From Epiperipatus broadwayi (Eukaryota; Onychophora; Udeonychophora; Euonychophora; Peripatidae), in NCBI GenBank assembly GCA_028023455.1, contig JAQFVV010006342.1:2319001-2383000 (forward strand): a DNA stretch of 64,000 nt, given 5' to 3'. The notes under the pieces were generated by a model, which ran no database searches, had not been told where the DNA came from, and saw only the letters and a list, made by a program, of their open reading frames with translations. Position numbers and translations under genes: made by a program. The first letter of the stretch is position 1. Every line of letters starts with the position of its first letter. Positions 12,135-23,255 of the stretch are shown here, one piece after another.

Positions 12135-12278
12135 ATTTAAATAAATAAACAAAGTCTGAAGTTAAATAAAAGCAATTAAAAATACAAATTTTTGTACAAA
12201 AAATTGTATTTTAAGATTAAAAAAACAAAATTATTTAAATAAGACATTTATTTTATATAGCACAATGTTTTTATAAAC

Positions 12279-12818
12279 TGTAATACCAATAAGCCAATAA
12301 GCTAATACACATGCGCTTTGCAGATGTCACTATATAAATGAATACTCCTACTTTTTCAAACACAAGATAAAGTCTTTAAGAAAATATAGAATGAATCCAT
12401 CTATCTTTTTGACCCAAACGTATATGTATGGGCAAATCTTGAAGTGTTTGAAAATTAGAGCGTGAAGTTATTAATTGATCACTTTAAATTACTTTTTTTA
12501 CTACGTGAATGAATGACGCTTGTTTACATATATTTAATTTAACAGGAATGACATATAGTAAATTCTAGAAATTTCACAAGCATCATTCATTCATGTAGTA
12601 AAAAAAGTAATTTAAAGTGATCAATTAACGATCTTCACGCTCTCATTTTCATACACTTAAGATTTGCCCATACATATACATTTGGGTCGAAAAGATAGAT
12701 GGATTCATTCTATCTTTTCCCAAAGACTTTATCTTGTGTTTGAAAAAGTAGGAGTATTCACTTATATAGTTACCTACAAAGCGCACATGCATTAGCTTAT
12801 TGGCTTATTAGTATTACA
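12279..12818. mobile_element. Large fold-back element (arms about 240 bp)
   Basis: The left arm (12279-12523) and right arm (about 12577-12818) are inverted copies of each other with few differences, separated by about 55 bp. Matching blocks include 'taataccaataagcc', 'acacaagataaagtc', 'atgaatccatctatc' and 'gaatgaatgacgcttg'. There is no coding capacity, so it is a MITE or foldback type. Unlike families A and B, the tip has no hammerhead core. Confidence 0.85.
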
Positions 12819-12849
12819 ATTATTTAAATAGTAAATCTAATTCTTCTAC

Positions 12850-13660
12850 TACAATTTTGCCATCCTTATATAAGCTTGAGTAATGAATAAGTGCCAGAAA
12901 TCAATAGAAACTAAAAACTGTTCTGGGTATATGAATAAGACAACTGTGGATAGGAATTTTTTAAGCACTACCATCTGATATCTATTCATTACTCAAGATT
13001 ACACAAGGTAAAAACCAGAAATTGGCCTGTAAGATATGGAATTTAATTATTAAGGATAGGGATTTTATATGCATCTAAATAATTATTGAATATTTAAGCT
13101 TTACACTAGATGGCACTAGAGTAGAAAGTGCTCCTGTCTTATCTTTGTTTAAAATGAGTCTGGTATGATATTGTTTTATTTTAATACAGTATTTAACCTT
13201 GGCCCTTGTTAAAAGAATAGTCAACTGGTTTATGTTTGAAAAAACATGTCTTTGAATAAATAATTGGTATCAAATTCAATAATGTGCTTTAAATTTTAAA
13301 GGGGAGCGACAAGATGCATTGTTCAGCTAATTAAGTTTTGGATAACTGATGTTTTACTGCAATTATCATTTCATAATGTACTTTATTTTAATAGTTTAAT
13401 GTGGATTTTTTTTACTGTATAAAAACATCAGGTACAGTCTGGATGCACAATAATCAAGCCCATGTCACAAAGGAAAAGTTTCTTTCTAAATTGATGAGCA
13501 TAATTTGTATAGATGTCATAATAGGATGATTAATTGTAGCCATGAAATCAGTAGATTAAAGGGATAATAGCTGTATATAATTATAGAAAATTATTAAACT
13601 TTCTGTATTATTTAGTATAATCTTGAATAATCCATGCCTACTAGATGCACATAAAATCAA
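12850..13660. repeat. Old repeats distantly related to family B
   Basis: An inverted pair 'cttgagtaatgaata' / 'tattcattactcaag' (12876-12993) encloses 'gtgccagaaatcaata'. A second block at 13040-13160 has 'ggatagggattttatatgca' and 'cactagatggcact', which recall family B arms. Too decayed for a firm assignment. Confidence 0.4.
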
Positions 13661-13671
13661 CATTAATTAAA

Positions 13672-14046
13672 CAGGCAAAACTCTCTACACGCATTGCCAC
13701 TCAGTGCAAGCCAGAGTAATCAATGGATGCTAGAAGGCTTGAGCATAAAATCCCCATCTAGTGCCTACTCATCCAATATCCCCAGACTGCTGCTGTAGGG
13801 TTGCATTAGATCCTAATATCTAGGTGCAGTGCTGTCAGATCCAAGGCTCCTCACTGATGAAGGCCACAAGCCAGAAACTAATCTGGGGATATGGATGAGT
13901 ATGCACTAGATGAGGATTTTATGCCCAAGCCTTCTGGCATCCATTGATTGCTCTGGCTTGCATTGAGTGACAATCAATACCTATAGAGACTTTTTCCTGT
14001 TTTAATAACAGTTATAAGCAAGTATAAAAAATGGTGATCATGTGAT
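13672..14046 (+). mobile_element. Family B element with hammerhead (B2)
   Basis: The left arm starts 'acaggcaaaactctc' and the right arm ends near 'gagactttttcctgtttt', followed by the family's outer sequence to 'gatcatgtgatac'. The arms carry the family blocks 'aatcaatggatgc' and 'gtgcctactcatccaatatc' as inverted repeats. A unique middle ('gcattagatcctaat') lies left of the ribozyme. The second, opposite-strand ribozyme of a full-length copy has been lost at about 13790. Confidence 0.85.
13841..13894 (+). ncRNA. Type I hammerhead ribozyme B2
   Basis: CCAAGGCTCCTCA precedes CTGATGA (13854-13860). Stem II is AGGC-CACAA-GCCA and GAAA is at 13874-13877. CTAA and the UC cleavage dinucleotide follow, then TGGGG. 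Stem I pairs CCTCA with TGGGG (one U-G wobble), with an internal loop and a weaker outer CCAA/TGG pairing. Predicted cleavage is after 13883. The palindromic stem III loop CTAG of B6 is CTAA here. Confidence 0.82.
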
Positions 14047-14320
14047 ACATATAAATTCCCTTTCCTTAGTATTTAAATCCTCAAGTTCCAAGTTTCACTG
14101 GTAAAAGAAAAAGCGATTTAAATATTAAAAATAGGAATTTTATATTCTCCTGATAATTCTTGGATATATATTCTAGCTGGCGACAGAGAGTAATGACTCA
14201 AAGTTTTGTTTTATAAGATTTTACTTGCATTATTTTTAAAATCCTACTTATAAAGATCATTAATAGCGCTTGATTTTTAATACACGTTAGTAATAGTTGT
14301 GGTCTACTCTATTGTTTTAG

Positions 14321-14443
14321 TATCCAGTATCATTCGCTCTCAATTTGGCTATTCCAGCATCAAAGCTTCTGAAAAATATTAAGGAAAAGGTTGAAACAGA
14401 GAAGGAAGGAGCTACAGATGAAATGGATTCCTACAGGACACAG
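14321..14443 (+). CDS. Exon of an adenylate-kinase-like protein (41 codons)
   Basis: The exon is bounded by 'attgttttag' and 'cag|gtaagt', phase 0 at both ends, and encodes YPVSFALNLAIPASKLLKNI...DEMDSYRTQ. In pattern it matches the middle of nucleoside-monophosphate kinases: a hydrophobic strand ending in '(I/L)xIP', a 'LLKNI'-type helix, then an acidic 'D-D/E' LID segment leading into an R...Y helix. The arginines that normally line the LID are largely replaced by Lys, Glu or Ala, which hints at a non-catalytic copy. It joins in frame to the exon at 26645 across a 12.2-kb intron crowded with transposons. Upstream exons with the P-loop were not found in the window. Confidence 0.7.
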
Positions 14444-14600
14444 GTAAGTCATATATAGAATATAAAACAATTTACTGTTATTAATTGTGATATATTTTTA
14501 AAGTGAAAACAATTTATACATTGAAGTCTATACTCAACTCTCCGTGCCATCTCATATTGCTGACCCACCTGATCATACACATGTTGAAGGGATAAATAAC

Positions 14601-14655
14601 TGCCGATGTACGTATTTCATGCTAAATCAGCAATCATCAGTTGGTCCAGATTACT
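14601..14655 (-). ncRNA. Hammerhead ribozyme A4
   Basis: On the minus strand, ACCAA precedes CTGATGA (complement of 14634-14640), stem II is TTGC/GCAT with loop TGATTTA, and GAAA is at 14615-14618. A palindrome-containing TACGTACA segment leads to the cleavage region. Core bases are intact, but the stem I partner reads TCGG instead of TTGG, giving one mismatch. Confidence 0.75.
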
Positions 14656-15029
14656 ATCCTCACACATATATACAATCAGTTCTCAGCTTTATATTAAGAT
14701 AGCCAATCCTCATAGTTTAATGGACAGGCTCCAAACCACTCCAACCCACAACTCTTCAGCCATCTATTTCATTGATTCTATGTATGTAAATGGATTATTC
14801 TCCAGTACAACATGAGGGGTTAGAAGGTCTAAATGGTCAACATGGGTAGGATGACAACCTTGGTACTAACGTGGGCTTTGAATGTTCCATCATCAGATTT
14901 TCAATGAAATGGATGGCTGAAGAGTTGTGTGTTGGAATAGTTTGAAGCCTGTCCATTAAAGTATGAAGTTTGGCTATCTTAATATAAAGCTGAGCACTGA
15001 TTGTATATATATGTGTGAGGATAGTAATC

Positions 15030-15080
15030 TGGACCAACTGATGATTGCAGATTGAGCATGAAATACTATATTGGTAATTA
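15030..15080 (+). ncRNA. Type I hammerhead ribozyme A5
   Basis: ACCAA (15033-15037), CTGATGA (15038-15044), stem II TTGC-AGATTGA-GCAT, GAAA (15060-15063), TACTATA, then TTGGT. Stem I ACCAA/TTGGT is a perfect 5-bp helix. Cleavage is predicted after UA at 15070. Confidence 0.8.
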
Positions 15081-15299
15081 TTTATCTTTTCAACATGTGT
15101 ATGATCAGGTGGGTCAGCAATATGAGATGGCATGGAGAGTTGAGGGTTGTGTGAAAGTCTGAGTTCGAATCCCTTATATTACATTATATATGTGCAGGTG
15201 TGGGTAAGCCTGTACAGTGTATTAATTTACATATTAAAGTCTATAATAAGTTTCAGGACGAAAATACCTTCATGTGGCCAATTCATATACCAATATTTT

Positions 15300-15626
15300 T
15301 TTTAATAAAATACTTTTTTTTTTTGTATTTCACTTTTTGTTGTTGTTGTTGAAAGAGTTTCTATCTACTTGCTGAACGATGACTACTCAGAAGTGGAAAG
15401 TTAATTTTGTCTTAGTTTTAATCTTTGGAGGAAATAAAAATAGTGGATTGTTAAAAGTTTTAGTGATTATGATTATTTCTGAAAAAAAAAAGTATAGATT
15501 TACTGCCATATATATAGTTTCAATTATTATTTAAAATAGACACATGACCTTACACTTATTCAATATACATATATTAAAGGTTGCATAAAGTTAGACGAAA
15601 CTCAGATGTAATAAATGAATACAAAC
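15300..15626. other. Short AT-rich gap
   Basis: T-rich runs and no recognised feature between the family A element and the LINE. Confidence 0.4.
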
Positions 15627-18600
15627 CACGTGATGTGATGTACTGTGACTTCTCCTTATATGGAGTCAGGAATGTTATGCACTTTATCTTCCCCTTCCAT
15701 TCTCGGTTTTCCCATATCCTGCTCTATCCCATTTCCACAACATAATCTTTGTCAACTCCATGGTTTTTATATCTAAATCCCTCTTATCTTTTCCCAAACC
15801 CAGCATAAAAATCAATATCCCCCCCACTTTCTGTTTAATCACTTTGTTCATATTTATTCTTCCATAACTTCATTATTTGTATCCTTTATGCTTTCAGATA
15901 TTTACATTCAATTAACAGGCATTTACATACAATTAACAGAACCCTAATATTTTGTATGCCTTCCTTACACAACTTGCAGATTAAATCACCCACATTTTAC
16001 CATTTACGTATATATTTCCTTGTTGTTAAAGATCCTGTTCGAACCTTAAACAGTAAACTACTTACCTTACTATTATCATAAATTAACTCACACCCAATAT
16101 TCTGTTTAATTCTAAATATATTTAAACTTTTTACTCTCCATACTATTTTATGATCCATAAGCTGCAATCTACTGAACATTTCCATTTTGTTTTTTGCATC
16201 TCTCATATAAAAACTTGACCATCCCATTTCTCCTTGAATTGCCTCCTTCATCATCCATGCATCTGCATCTAATGCATGTTTTTATACTTCTCTTTGTACT
16301 TTTTCTAAGTAAAGTAAAATAATCTAATACCCCATTACTAACACATAATGCATCATTACCACATACTAACCTTGCTACTGCTACTCCCTCCCATACAATT
16401 CTAGCTATCATATTTATTATATGAAAATTCTGTTAATTTCTTTATCAATCCCTTTCTTTTCTTACTTCATTTATCAATTTTTTTCTCCCATTCATCCAAG
16501 CAATTTCTCTGATTATTTAAGATGATTCCCAAAATAATCCCTTTCTTTTCTTACTTCATTTATCAATTTTTTTCTCCCATTCATCCAAGCAATTTCTCTG
16601 ATTATTTAAGATGATTCCCAAAATAGTTATATCTATTCACCACACTTACTTTATATCCCCCAATAAAAATTCTTTGTCTTCTCTTTCCTCAATATTAATC
16701 ATCATTATTTTTGATTTTTCTTCACTAAATTTAATCCCCATCTCTTTACCCACCCTTGTGCATGTCCTCAGCATAATTTTCATATCTTCCTTCTTTCTGT
16801 ATGCAAAGTGACATCATCTGCAAATAAAAGACCAGACAATGTATATACTTCTTTGCCACCTATTAATGGTATCTCTTTCCTTCTTCCTAGTCTTTCTATT
16901 GCTCTCTCCATTTGTCTCAAATACAACAAAAACAAAATATGACATAGGGCATCCTTGCCTTAGTCCCATCCATTTTTAACTTTAACTCATTCTATATCCC
17001 TTAATTGATACATATAGTAATTATATTTATATAATTTCTTAATAAAATCCTAAGCTTCATCCATTCCCAAATTTTCTAAACTTACCCATAATCTATTTCT
17101 ATTTACTCTATCATATGCCTTCTCTATATGTATAAAACGCATGTATAACTACTCATATCCATATGTTGTGTAACTACAAATAAACTATCTCCTATAAAAC
17201 TAACCAATCGACAACCTCCTTGTATTTTTCCCACTATATTATTTTCTTCTATCCATTTTGCAACCTTTCTAGCACCATATATGAGAAAACTTTATATAAA
17301 ACTGATGTTACTGCTATCAGTCTATAATTGTTTAACTTTCTATGATCCTTACTATCTGCTTTCATTTTTGCCACCACTCTGTCTTTCACATCCTTACATC
17401 TTTTCTGTATTCATTACATACCTATTTAAGATTATGTCTAAATCTTCTTTAGACTACACTCTATTCCCTCATCATCTAGTAATACTCTCTCTCCCCCTAT
17501 TATATTCCTTATTTTAATGTAATTCCAAATTTTTTCACTCCCATCTCTTCCACTTTTATTAATATCCTCCAACAATTTACTATTCAATTTCATTCTCTCT
17601 ATATAATTATCTGTTTTAGCCAACTTTTTCTTCTAAGTACTTTCCCATTTAACATTAATATCTTTTCCATTTTTTTTTGTTCTTAATAGCACACTTATAT
17701 TCTCTGCATGCTTTTTCCTCTTTTTTACACTTTTATCTTTATTCTTCTGAAATATTCTAATCTAAATCTCTATTTGCCCCTTTTTCTATTTCACCACACC
17801 AGTCCGTATACTCACCCCCAACCAACTCTTCCATGGTTTCTTCAACTTTTATTTTATACTATTCTAAATTATTCTTATCATTCACTCTCCATCCACATCT
17901 TTCACTATTGTTTCTACTTTTATTTCTATTTTCCACCACATTACAAACCATTTCTAATATAAAGAAGTTATGATCACTATTACATATTCTCTCTTCATTA
18001 TCAAACACTTTAATTTTCTGTACTTTATTCATTCCCTTTCTCTACTAATATATAATCTATTGTGTGGAATATATTATTTCTAGACCATGTGTATTGTCCC
18101 TCATAAGTATTTGATAAATTTCCAATGCTCAAATTCACTCTCTGACAAAAATTCTTCAAAAGTTGTCCATTCTTATTACCTACACCATCAATTTCTTTAA
18201 TATGCACACCCATATCTTCTATAACCATTATTCTCTTTCCCTTTTTTTTGAAACTCTGTATATCTTTAACTACGCATGCTATTGTTCCACTCCATTATAG
18301 TTTGACTATCTACAGTAGCTATATACACTATAGCCACTGTCCATTTTTGTCTTTCTAAACTGATCTCAAACCACAAATATTCTTAACATTTAACAGTATT
18401 TAAATATTTTTGACATAACTTCTTCCTTTTTCTTTTTTATTTATACACTGCCATACCAAATCTTCCAGAATAGGTTCTTCTTCTTCTTTTAGATCTGCTA
18501 ATATCTCAAGCTCCTCATTTTTAATTGTTTTGTTTAATTCTAGCCACTTTTCTGGTTTTCTACCACCTTGCATATTCAAATAACCAATTTTAACATTTTC

Positions 18601-18840
18601 TTCTTTCCTAACTACTCTTTTATAAATTCTTTTCACTCTTTCTTCTCCATTACATTTATAAATAACTTGCTTACCATTAATTTTACAGACCCATTCCCTC
18701 TCCACACTTACATTTATATCTAAATCAGCTACCCTTTGTTTATTTCTTACATCCCATCCATTCTTCTTCTCTCTGATAACACTGCAATTCCCCCCCCCCC
18801 TATAAGTTTCCCCAACTATATTTTCTTTATAAATCAAATT
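15627..18840 (-). mobile_element. Nearly full-length but decayed APE-type LINE
   Basis: Read on the minus strand, the 5' part (18837-18400) encodes a basic N-terminal region followed by the start of an APE endonuclease ('VKIGYLNMQGG'). Near 18130-18030 the endonuclease end 'YTWSRN...TIDYILVEKG' is visible. Weaker RT-domain fragments follow, then the C-terminal region at 16254-15990 ('TRKYIRKW' and a Cys-containing tail). The 3' end carries 'aaggagaagtca' and a tail that reads gatgtgatgt on the plus strand (15636-15646). Multiple frameshifts and stops make it a dead copy of the same family as 2.8 and 40.7 kb. All open frames on the opposite strand are shadows. Confidence 0.8.
16447..16624. repeat. 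Exact 89-bp tandem duplication inside the LINE
   Basis: The unit at 16447-16535 is repeated at 16536-16624 with no difference that I can see. Both begin 'aatccctttcttttcttact' and end at 'gattcccaaaat'. The 40.7-kb LINE copy has the unit once (around 41760-41840), so the duplication is specific to this copy. Confidence 0.85.
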
Positions 18841-18904
18841 CCCTAAAACTTCAATTCCTTATTTTTCTAAATGCTGTCCGTCCAATGCTAAATGTTTCAA
18901 TAGT

Positions 18905-19370
18905 GCTACTTGTATTTAGAAACCCAAAGTCTGAATCAAGCAATTTAGATAAAAAGAAATCTTATTTAACAGGGTGCAAGTTGTTAAATATTTTAAATAC
19001 TTTCTGGTTCTAAGTACAGGTAGCGCTGTTGAAACATTCTAGTATTAATTTATATTCATTTATTAACTTTATGCAATGTTTAATTTATTCTTATATAGTT
19101 ATGTTTGAATATTATTTGATTACTTATTAATCATGTTTTATATTTGAAACATATAATATGTTTGTTTAATAGCTTTTAAGAGCTTAGCTTATTTAAATTT
19201 GCTCTTATGTTTAGAATACTTGTGTAATCAAACTAATTAACAATTTGCATGCTATTATATAAGAAGTTTCATTTTATCTAAAGTGTTTGATTCAGACTTA
19301 GTGTTTCTAAATATATGTAATGCTGCTGAAGCTTTCTAGCATTGGTTTGCATTCATTTAATATATATACC
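18905..19370. repeat. Diverged repeat blocks, partly inverted
   Basis: The block at 18915-18945 ('aaagtctgaatcaag') recurs inverted at about 19287 ('gattcagactta'). The block at 19010-19070 ('ctgttgaaacattctagtat') recurs directly at 19322-19380 ('ctgctgaagctttctagcat'). The class is unknown. Confidence 0.4.
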
Positions 19371-20013
19371 TTAAAATTCTTTTTAAAAAATTGTATTTTT
19401 TAAAATTTTTTAACAAGGTAAAAATTGATGTTTGGTCTATAGGTAGCCCCCACTTATGTGTTCCTGATTATAACAATTAAATAAATATTCTTATCTTTAG
19501 ACACTTTTTGTAATGCAATAATTTATTCTTAATCTTTTGACTGATGAACAATTTTCTTCAGTTCTATAATAAAAAGTATTCAAAGAAAGGAATATTTATT
19601 TAATTATGATATAAGAATTAATTAATGCATAAAGAAATTAATTAAAATGCTTCTTTTACATAAATGCAGATTTATGTAAAGACTTTCTAAAATGTTTGCA
19701 AAAAAAAAAATGCAAAAAATTCTACAACTAAGTCAACAGTCTTTCATTATTGTTATTCTGAGAACATTTGTTGCGATATATTGGAAAGTTTATTTTCATT
19801 TATTAAAAAGTAATTTCATATTCATATCATATGCTTATATGACTTATGTAATTGGCTTCAGCCAACAATTGCAAGCATAATTTGAAGATTAGCAACATGG
19901 GTGCATGTTATAAGTTATCCTTTAAATCTCAAGCAGTAATTGAACAAACTTCGATTTGTCTTTAAAAAAAGGAAATAATATTTTAAATGACATTGTAAAT
20001 CTGTTTTTAACAA

Positions 20014-20126
20014 GAGACATTATGGAACAAGATGATATGTTTAAAACAAAAGCTGATTCAAAAGAAAAAGAGACATTATGGAAGCAAGATGATATGTTTA
20101 AAACAAAAGCCAATTCAAAAGAAAAA
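20014..20126 (+). repeat. 56/57-bp tandem duplication
   Basis: 'gagacattatgga' through 'aattcaaaagaaaaa' occurs twice, 56 and 57 bp long. The one-base length difference shifts the frame, so the 61-codon open frame over it is not evidence for a gene. Confidence 0.75.
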
Positions 20127-20300
20127 TATGAAAGTAAATGAAATTTAATGTGTCAATAAACATCGTATGATCACAATTTCTTATGCTTGCTCATAACTGT
20201 TATTCAAACAGGTAAAAATTCTCTATACATATTGCCACCCAGTGCAAGCCAGAGTAATCAATGGATGCCAGAAGGTCTTGTGCATCTAGTGCCTACTCAT

Positions 20301-20355
20301 CCAATATCCCCAGACTAATTTCTGGCTTGTGGCCTTTGTCAGTGAGGAGCCTTGA
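20301..20355 (-). ncRNA. Hammerhead ribozyme B3-left, G8 mutated
   Basis: The minus strand reads CTCCTCA, CTGACAA, AGGC-CACAA-GCCA, GAAA, TTAGTC, TGGGG. The core has A in place of G at position 8 (CUGACAA), the catalytic general-acid guanine, so it is probably inactive. Confidence 0.75.
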
Positions 20356-20524
20356 ATTTGAGAGCACTGAGTTCAGACCTATATGACTACATAGGCTAAT
20401 GAGCTTGGATTGAAAATATTATGTTTTCAATTTATGTCTGATAGTTTTGTAGTTAAGTAGAGATAAAAGGTAGCTGCTGGAAGTTTGCATTAGATCCTAA
20501 GAATTAGGTGCAGTGCTCTCAGAT

Positions 20525-20579
20525 CCATGGCTCCTCACTGACAAAGGCCACAAGCCAGAAACTAGTCTGGGGATATTGG
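20525..20579 (+). ncRNA. Hammerhead ribozyme B3-right, G8 mutated
   Basis: CTGACAA at 20538-20544, stem II AGGC/GCCA, GAAA at 20558-20561, palindromic CTAG, UC, then TGGGGATATTGG. It shares the G8-to-A change with B3-left. Confidence 0.75.
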
Positions 20580-20799
20580 ATGAGTAGGCACTAGATGGGG
20601 ATTTTATGCACAAGCCTTCTGGCATCCATTGATTACTCTGGCTTGCACTTAGTGGTAATACGTATAGAGAGTTTTGCCTGTTTGAAATTTAATGTGTAAA
20701 CATAAATTTTAAAATTTAGAAAAAAAAACTGAATTATGAATCACAACAAATTACAACTTTCTTTTGACTTTTAACATTGCTTTTTATTTAAGGTGTTTC

Positions 20800-21200
20800 T
20801 GACAGTTTTGCTGACATGTTGAAGTACTTTCATCATTTACAATTGTCAAATATTTTTAGAAAAATTCAACCTTTATTTAAAATTTTCTGCTACATTCAAC
20901 TGTTAGTAATAAAACATACATTAGTATGTAACACAACTTTTTGAATAGTATTCCTCTTTTCTCTGACTGGACTTAGTATTATTATTGAAATAGCCTGGGA
21001 TTTTTAGATTTGTGAATTTAAATGCTCTAACAAACTAATCTATTCTATCAAAGGCCTGGGTTGATCCCATACTAATATTGTTTTCAGTCAAACCAGCAAT
21101 GTTTGAAAAATAATAATAATATCATTTGAAATGTGGTGTTATATGCTAGCCTTGTATTTTTATTAATAGGTGAATGTATTTGAAAAATACAAATCAAGTT
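20800..21200. repeat. Terminal-repeat remnant of the 30.5-33.5 kb Penelope-like family
   Basis: Contains 'cattcaactgttagtaat' (about 20894) after a poly-Phe-like T/A run and 'tctttt...ctgactgga'. The same blocks begin and end the insertion at 30.53-33.55 kb and recur at 57.1 kb. An inverted-looking partner ('aaaccagcaatgtttgaaaa', 'ggtgttatatgct') lies at 21089-21150. Confidence 0.55.
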
Positions 21201-22109
21201 CTCTAAAGATGTTTAACAATAAATGTTAAATAACAGAATCTGAGATAAATATAACAAAAGTAAAGATGAGGAATTCATACAATCAAAAAAGAAAAACAAC
21301 TAGTAAATACAAACTCTTATAGCAGATACAAAACAAATAAAGATTATGTTGAAAGTATGAATAAAACAAGTTCATGTTTGGAAAAGAGATACAAAATTAA
21401 TAAACAAAAAGCAATGTTGATCCAATGAACCAAATAGAAAATGAAATGGAAATTAGTATTTTGTGAAGAACATTAGTAGTTTTATTAATTTCTATAGTAT
21501 AGTCTGTCATCTGTTCATATTAGATAATCTAATACAACACAGGAAGTATTTTTTATTATCCAAAAGGATCACACTAAACTCCTTTGGGTAAGCATTGCAG
21601 TTTTTTTTAAATAACTCAATTACAATAGGATTACAAGAGCAGCAATAGAATATACTAAAATTAATATAGTAGCTACTAAAGCTGTAAGGTGTTATCTAAC
21701 AATTAATCAAACTCTTCAATCATAATTTCACTGTCTCTCCACTATCATGCTAATAATCAAACAATCCCATTGTAAGATGAAATTGGAAAACTGTTTAAGT
21801 AAATTAAACTAGGGGCTTCTGCGCAGCATTTTAAATTGATGTAGGCTTATAAATAGCTAATTTTCTCCTTCAGTTTTAAAAAATTTAAGTATTCAATATT
21901 TATAAGAGGAAAAATGTTTTAGGTTTAATTTTGAAACAATACTTTAAATTGATAAAAATTCAACTGTTGGTTAAAAAAAAATTCTGATAAAATAACATTG
22001 GCATCAAAACTCAGTATTTTTTTCCAATATTCTTGCTAGAGAGGATACCTGTGCAATATTTTTAATTGTTAAAGGTTGGCAAATAGTTTGTTTTATTCAG
22101 CTTTTTTTA

Positions 22110-22268
22110 GATTGTAAAAGACCCAGAAAGAGACCACATGTGAGATGGATGGATGAAATAAGAAAGTGTGCAGGGGTGATGTGGAAAAGAGAAGCTAAAG
22201 ATAGGAAAAGATGGATTGAACTTGGAGAGGCCTTCATCCTGCAGTGCATTGATAATGATTGATGATGG
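22110..22268 (+). mobile_element. 3' end of an RTE-type LINE
   Basis: The frame encodes a 'KRPRKRPHVRWMDEIRKC' segment, then 'AGVMWKREAKDRKRWIELGE' and a stop. This is the hallmark end of RTE-clade reverse transcriptases ('GRP..RW.D.I...W...A.DR..W'). It is followed at once by a TGATGA-rich tail. The copy is severely 5'-truncated. A second copy, 90% or more alike by eye, is at 38.69 kb. Confidence 0.8.
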
Positions 22269-23160
22269 TGATTCAGCTTTTAAAAAGTGAATTATTTCAT
22301 ACTTCTGAGAAGAAAAAGTGTTCCAAATTATAAAAACTTAGAATGTGGGATTGATACAAAGTATAATGGAACATCATATTGTCTGTAACAGTTTCTTCAC
22401 TATGGAAGTTTTCCCTGTTTGGTGCTATTTTTTATTTTAGTTTAAAAAGAATGGAATTAATATCCTAAATTGTCTACCTAAAAGTATTTTTTTGGCCTTA
22501 AATTGACTGCTGATTTTGCAGCAGCAGTAAATATCTATTGTCATTCTGGTAAATGGTCCAGTTTATATGTTATTAATTACATGAATTAACACACAAAGCA
22601 AAATTGTTTTTCCAGTTCAAATCATCTTCATGGTTTATATGGTAGAAAATTGGGAAGTGGGAACAATTCATGAAAATCAAAGCAAGCTATTTCTTGAATT
22701 TTATATTTATTTCAGAGGGAATGTCTAGAGATATTTCAGAGAATGTTTCTAGAGACTGAAGTTGATAAAACTTTCATAAAATAGAATATGAATGATAAAA
22801 ATTACACAAATGAAATATGGCTACATTTTCTTTAGTGCTTTTTGTTACAGTTGAATAGTTTGTTAAATAAAGCTAGGCTTAAAGAACTTTATGGAAAAAG
22901 ATTGCTTAAAGATATTCATCCCATAATATTCTTAAGAACTTATTTAAATAACTTATTTTTAGCCTCAAATTATTGATCACTTGCTGAAGTTCTTAAAATG
23001 GAATAAGAATTACTAACCCTACAATTTCATTTGTATAAAAGCAATAAGATTATCACATGATCCCTGCTTACATCATAAAATTCAACACCAAATTCTTTTT
23101 TTAAATCATTAAATTTTTGCTGCCTAGTAATTAATAGATGTTAGATGTTAGGCTTCCTAA
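22269..23160. other. Gene-free AT-rich stretch
   Basis: No recognised exon, repeat or structured element; ordinary intronic sequence of the adenylate-kinase-like gene by position. Confidence 0.45.
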
Positions 23161-23164
23161 ATCC

Positions 23165-23255
23165 CTATCCAATATTGTCCTAATCAAATATTCCCAGACT
23201 AGTTTCTAGCTTATGACTATTGTGAGTGAAGACATTTTGGATCTGGGATCAGTGC
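23165..23255 (-). repeat. Decayed family B hammerhead region (B7)
   Basis: 'tattcccagactagtttcta' and the following bases align with the family B ribozyme 3' half (minus strand GAAACTAGTCTGGGAATA), but the CTGATGA part reads CACAATA and the arms are gone. Confidence 0.6.

Larger units (their letters stand above)
14534..15182. mobile_element. Family A inverted-pair element with two hammerheads (A4, A5)
   Basis: Outer arms 'caactctccgtgccatctc' and its near-complement ending at 15148 enclose a hammerhead on each strand and a shared 'tggacaggct...ccaaac' / 'gtttgaagcctgtcca' inner arm. A unique centre at about 14780-14890 remains. The right arm continues to 'gagttcgaatccc', which resembles a tRNA B-box. 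The layout (one ribozyme per terminal repeat, inverted) parallels the inverted terminal repeats of Penelope-like elements. That parallel is inference. Confidence 0.8.
20150..20692. mobile_element. Longest family B element, two inverted ribozyme copies (B3)
   Basis: This copy shows the apparent full design. From left to right: outer sequence 'gtatgatcacaatttc', arm 'caggtaaaaattctctata', ribozyme on the minus strand (20301-20355), a unique middle of about 170 bp, ribozyme on the plus strand (20525-20579), and the right arm ending 'gagagttttgcctgttt'. B2, B5 and B6 can be derived from it by loss of one ribozyme or of the middle. Confidence 0.85.

Noticed and set aside
14837-15133. 98-codon minus-strand open frame 'MPSHIADPPDHTHVEKINNY'
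   Set aside because: It is a reading of the family A inverted repeat. Equivalent frames in sibling copies are broken.
16611-17962. Several hydrophobic plus-strand open frames (16611, 17281, 17708)
   Set aside because: They are antisense shadows of the minus-strand LINE, whose A-rich coding strand gives Phe/Leu/Ser-rich reverse frames.
19956-20141. 61-codon open frame with repeated DDMFKTKA
   Set aside because: It is produced by the 56/57-bp tandem duplication. There is no splice or start context, and the unit length is not a multiple of three.
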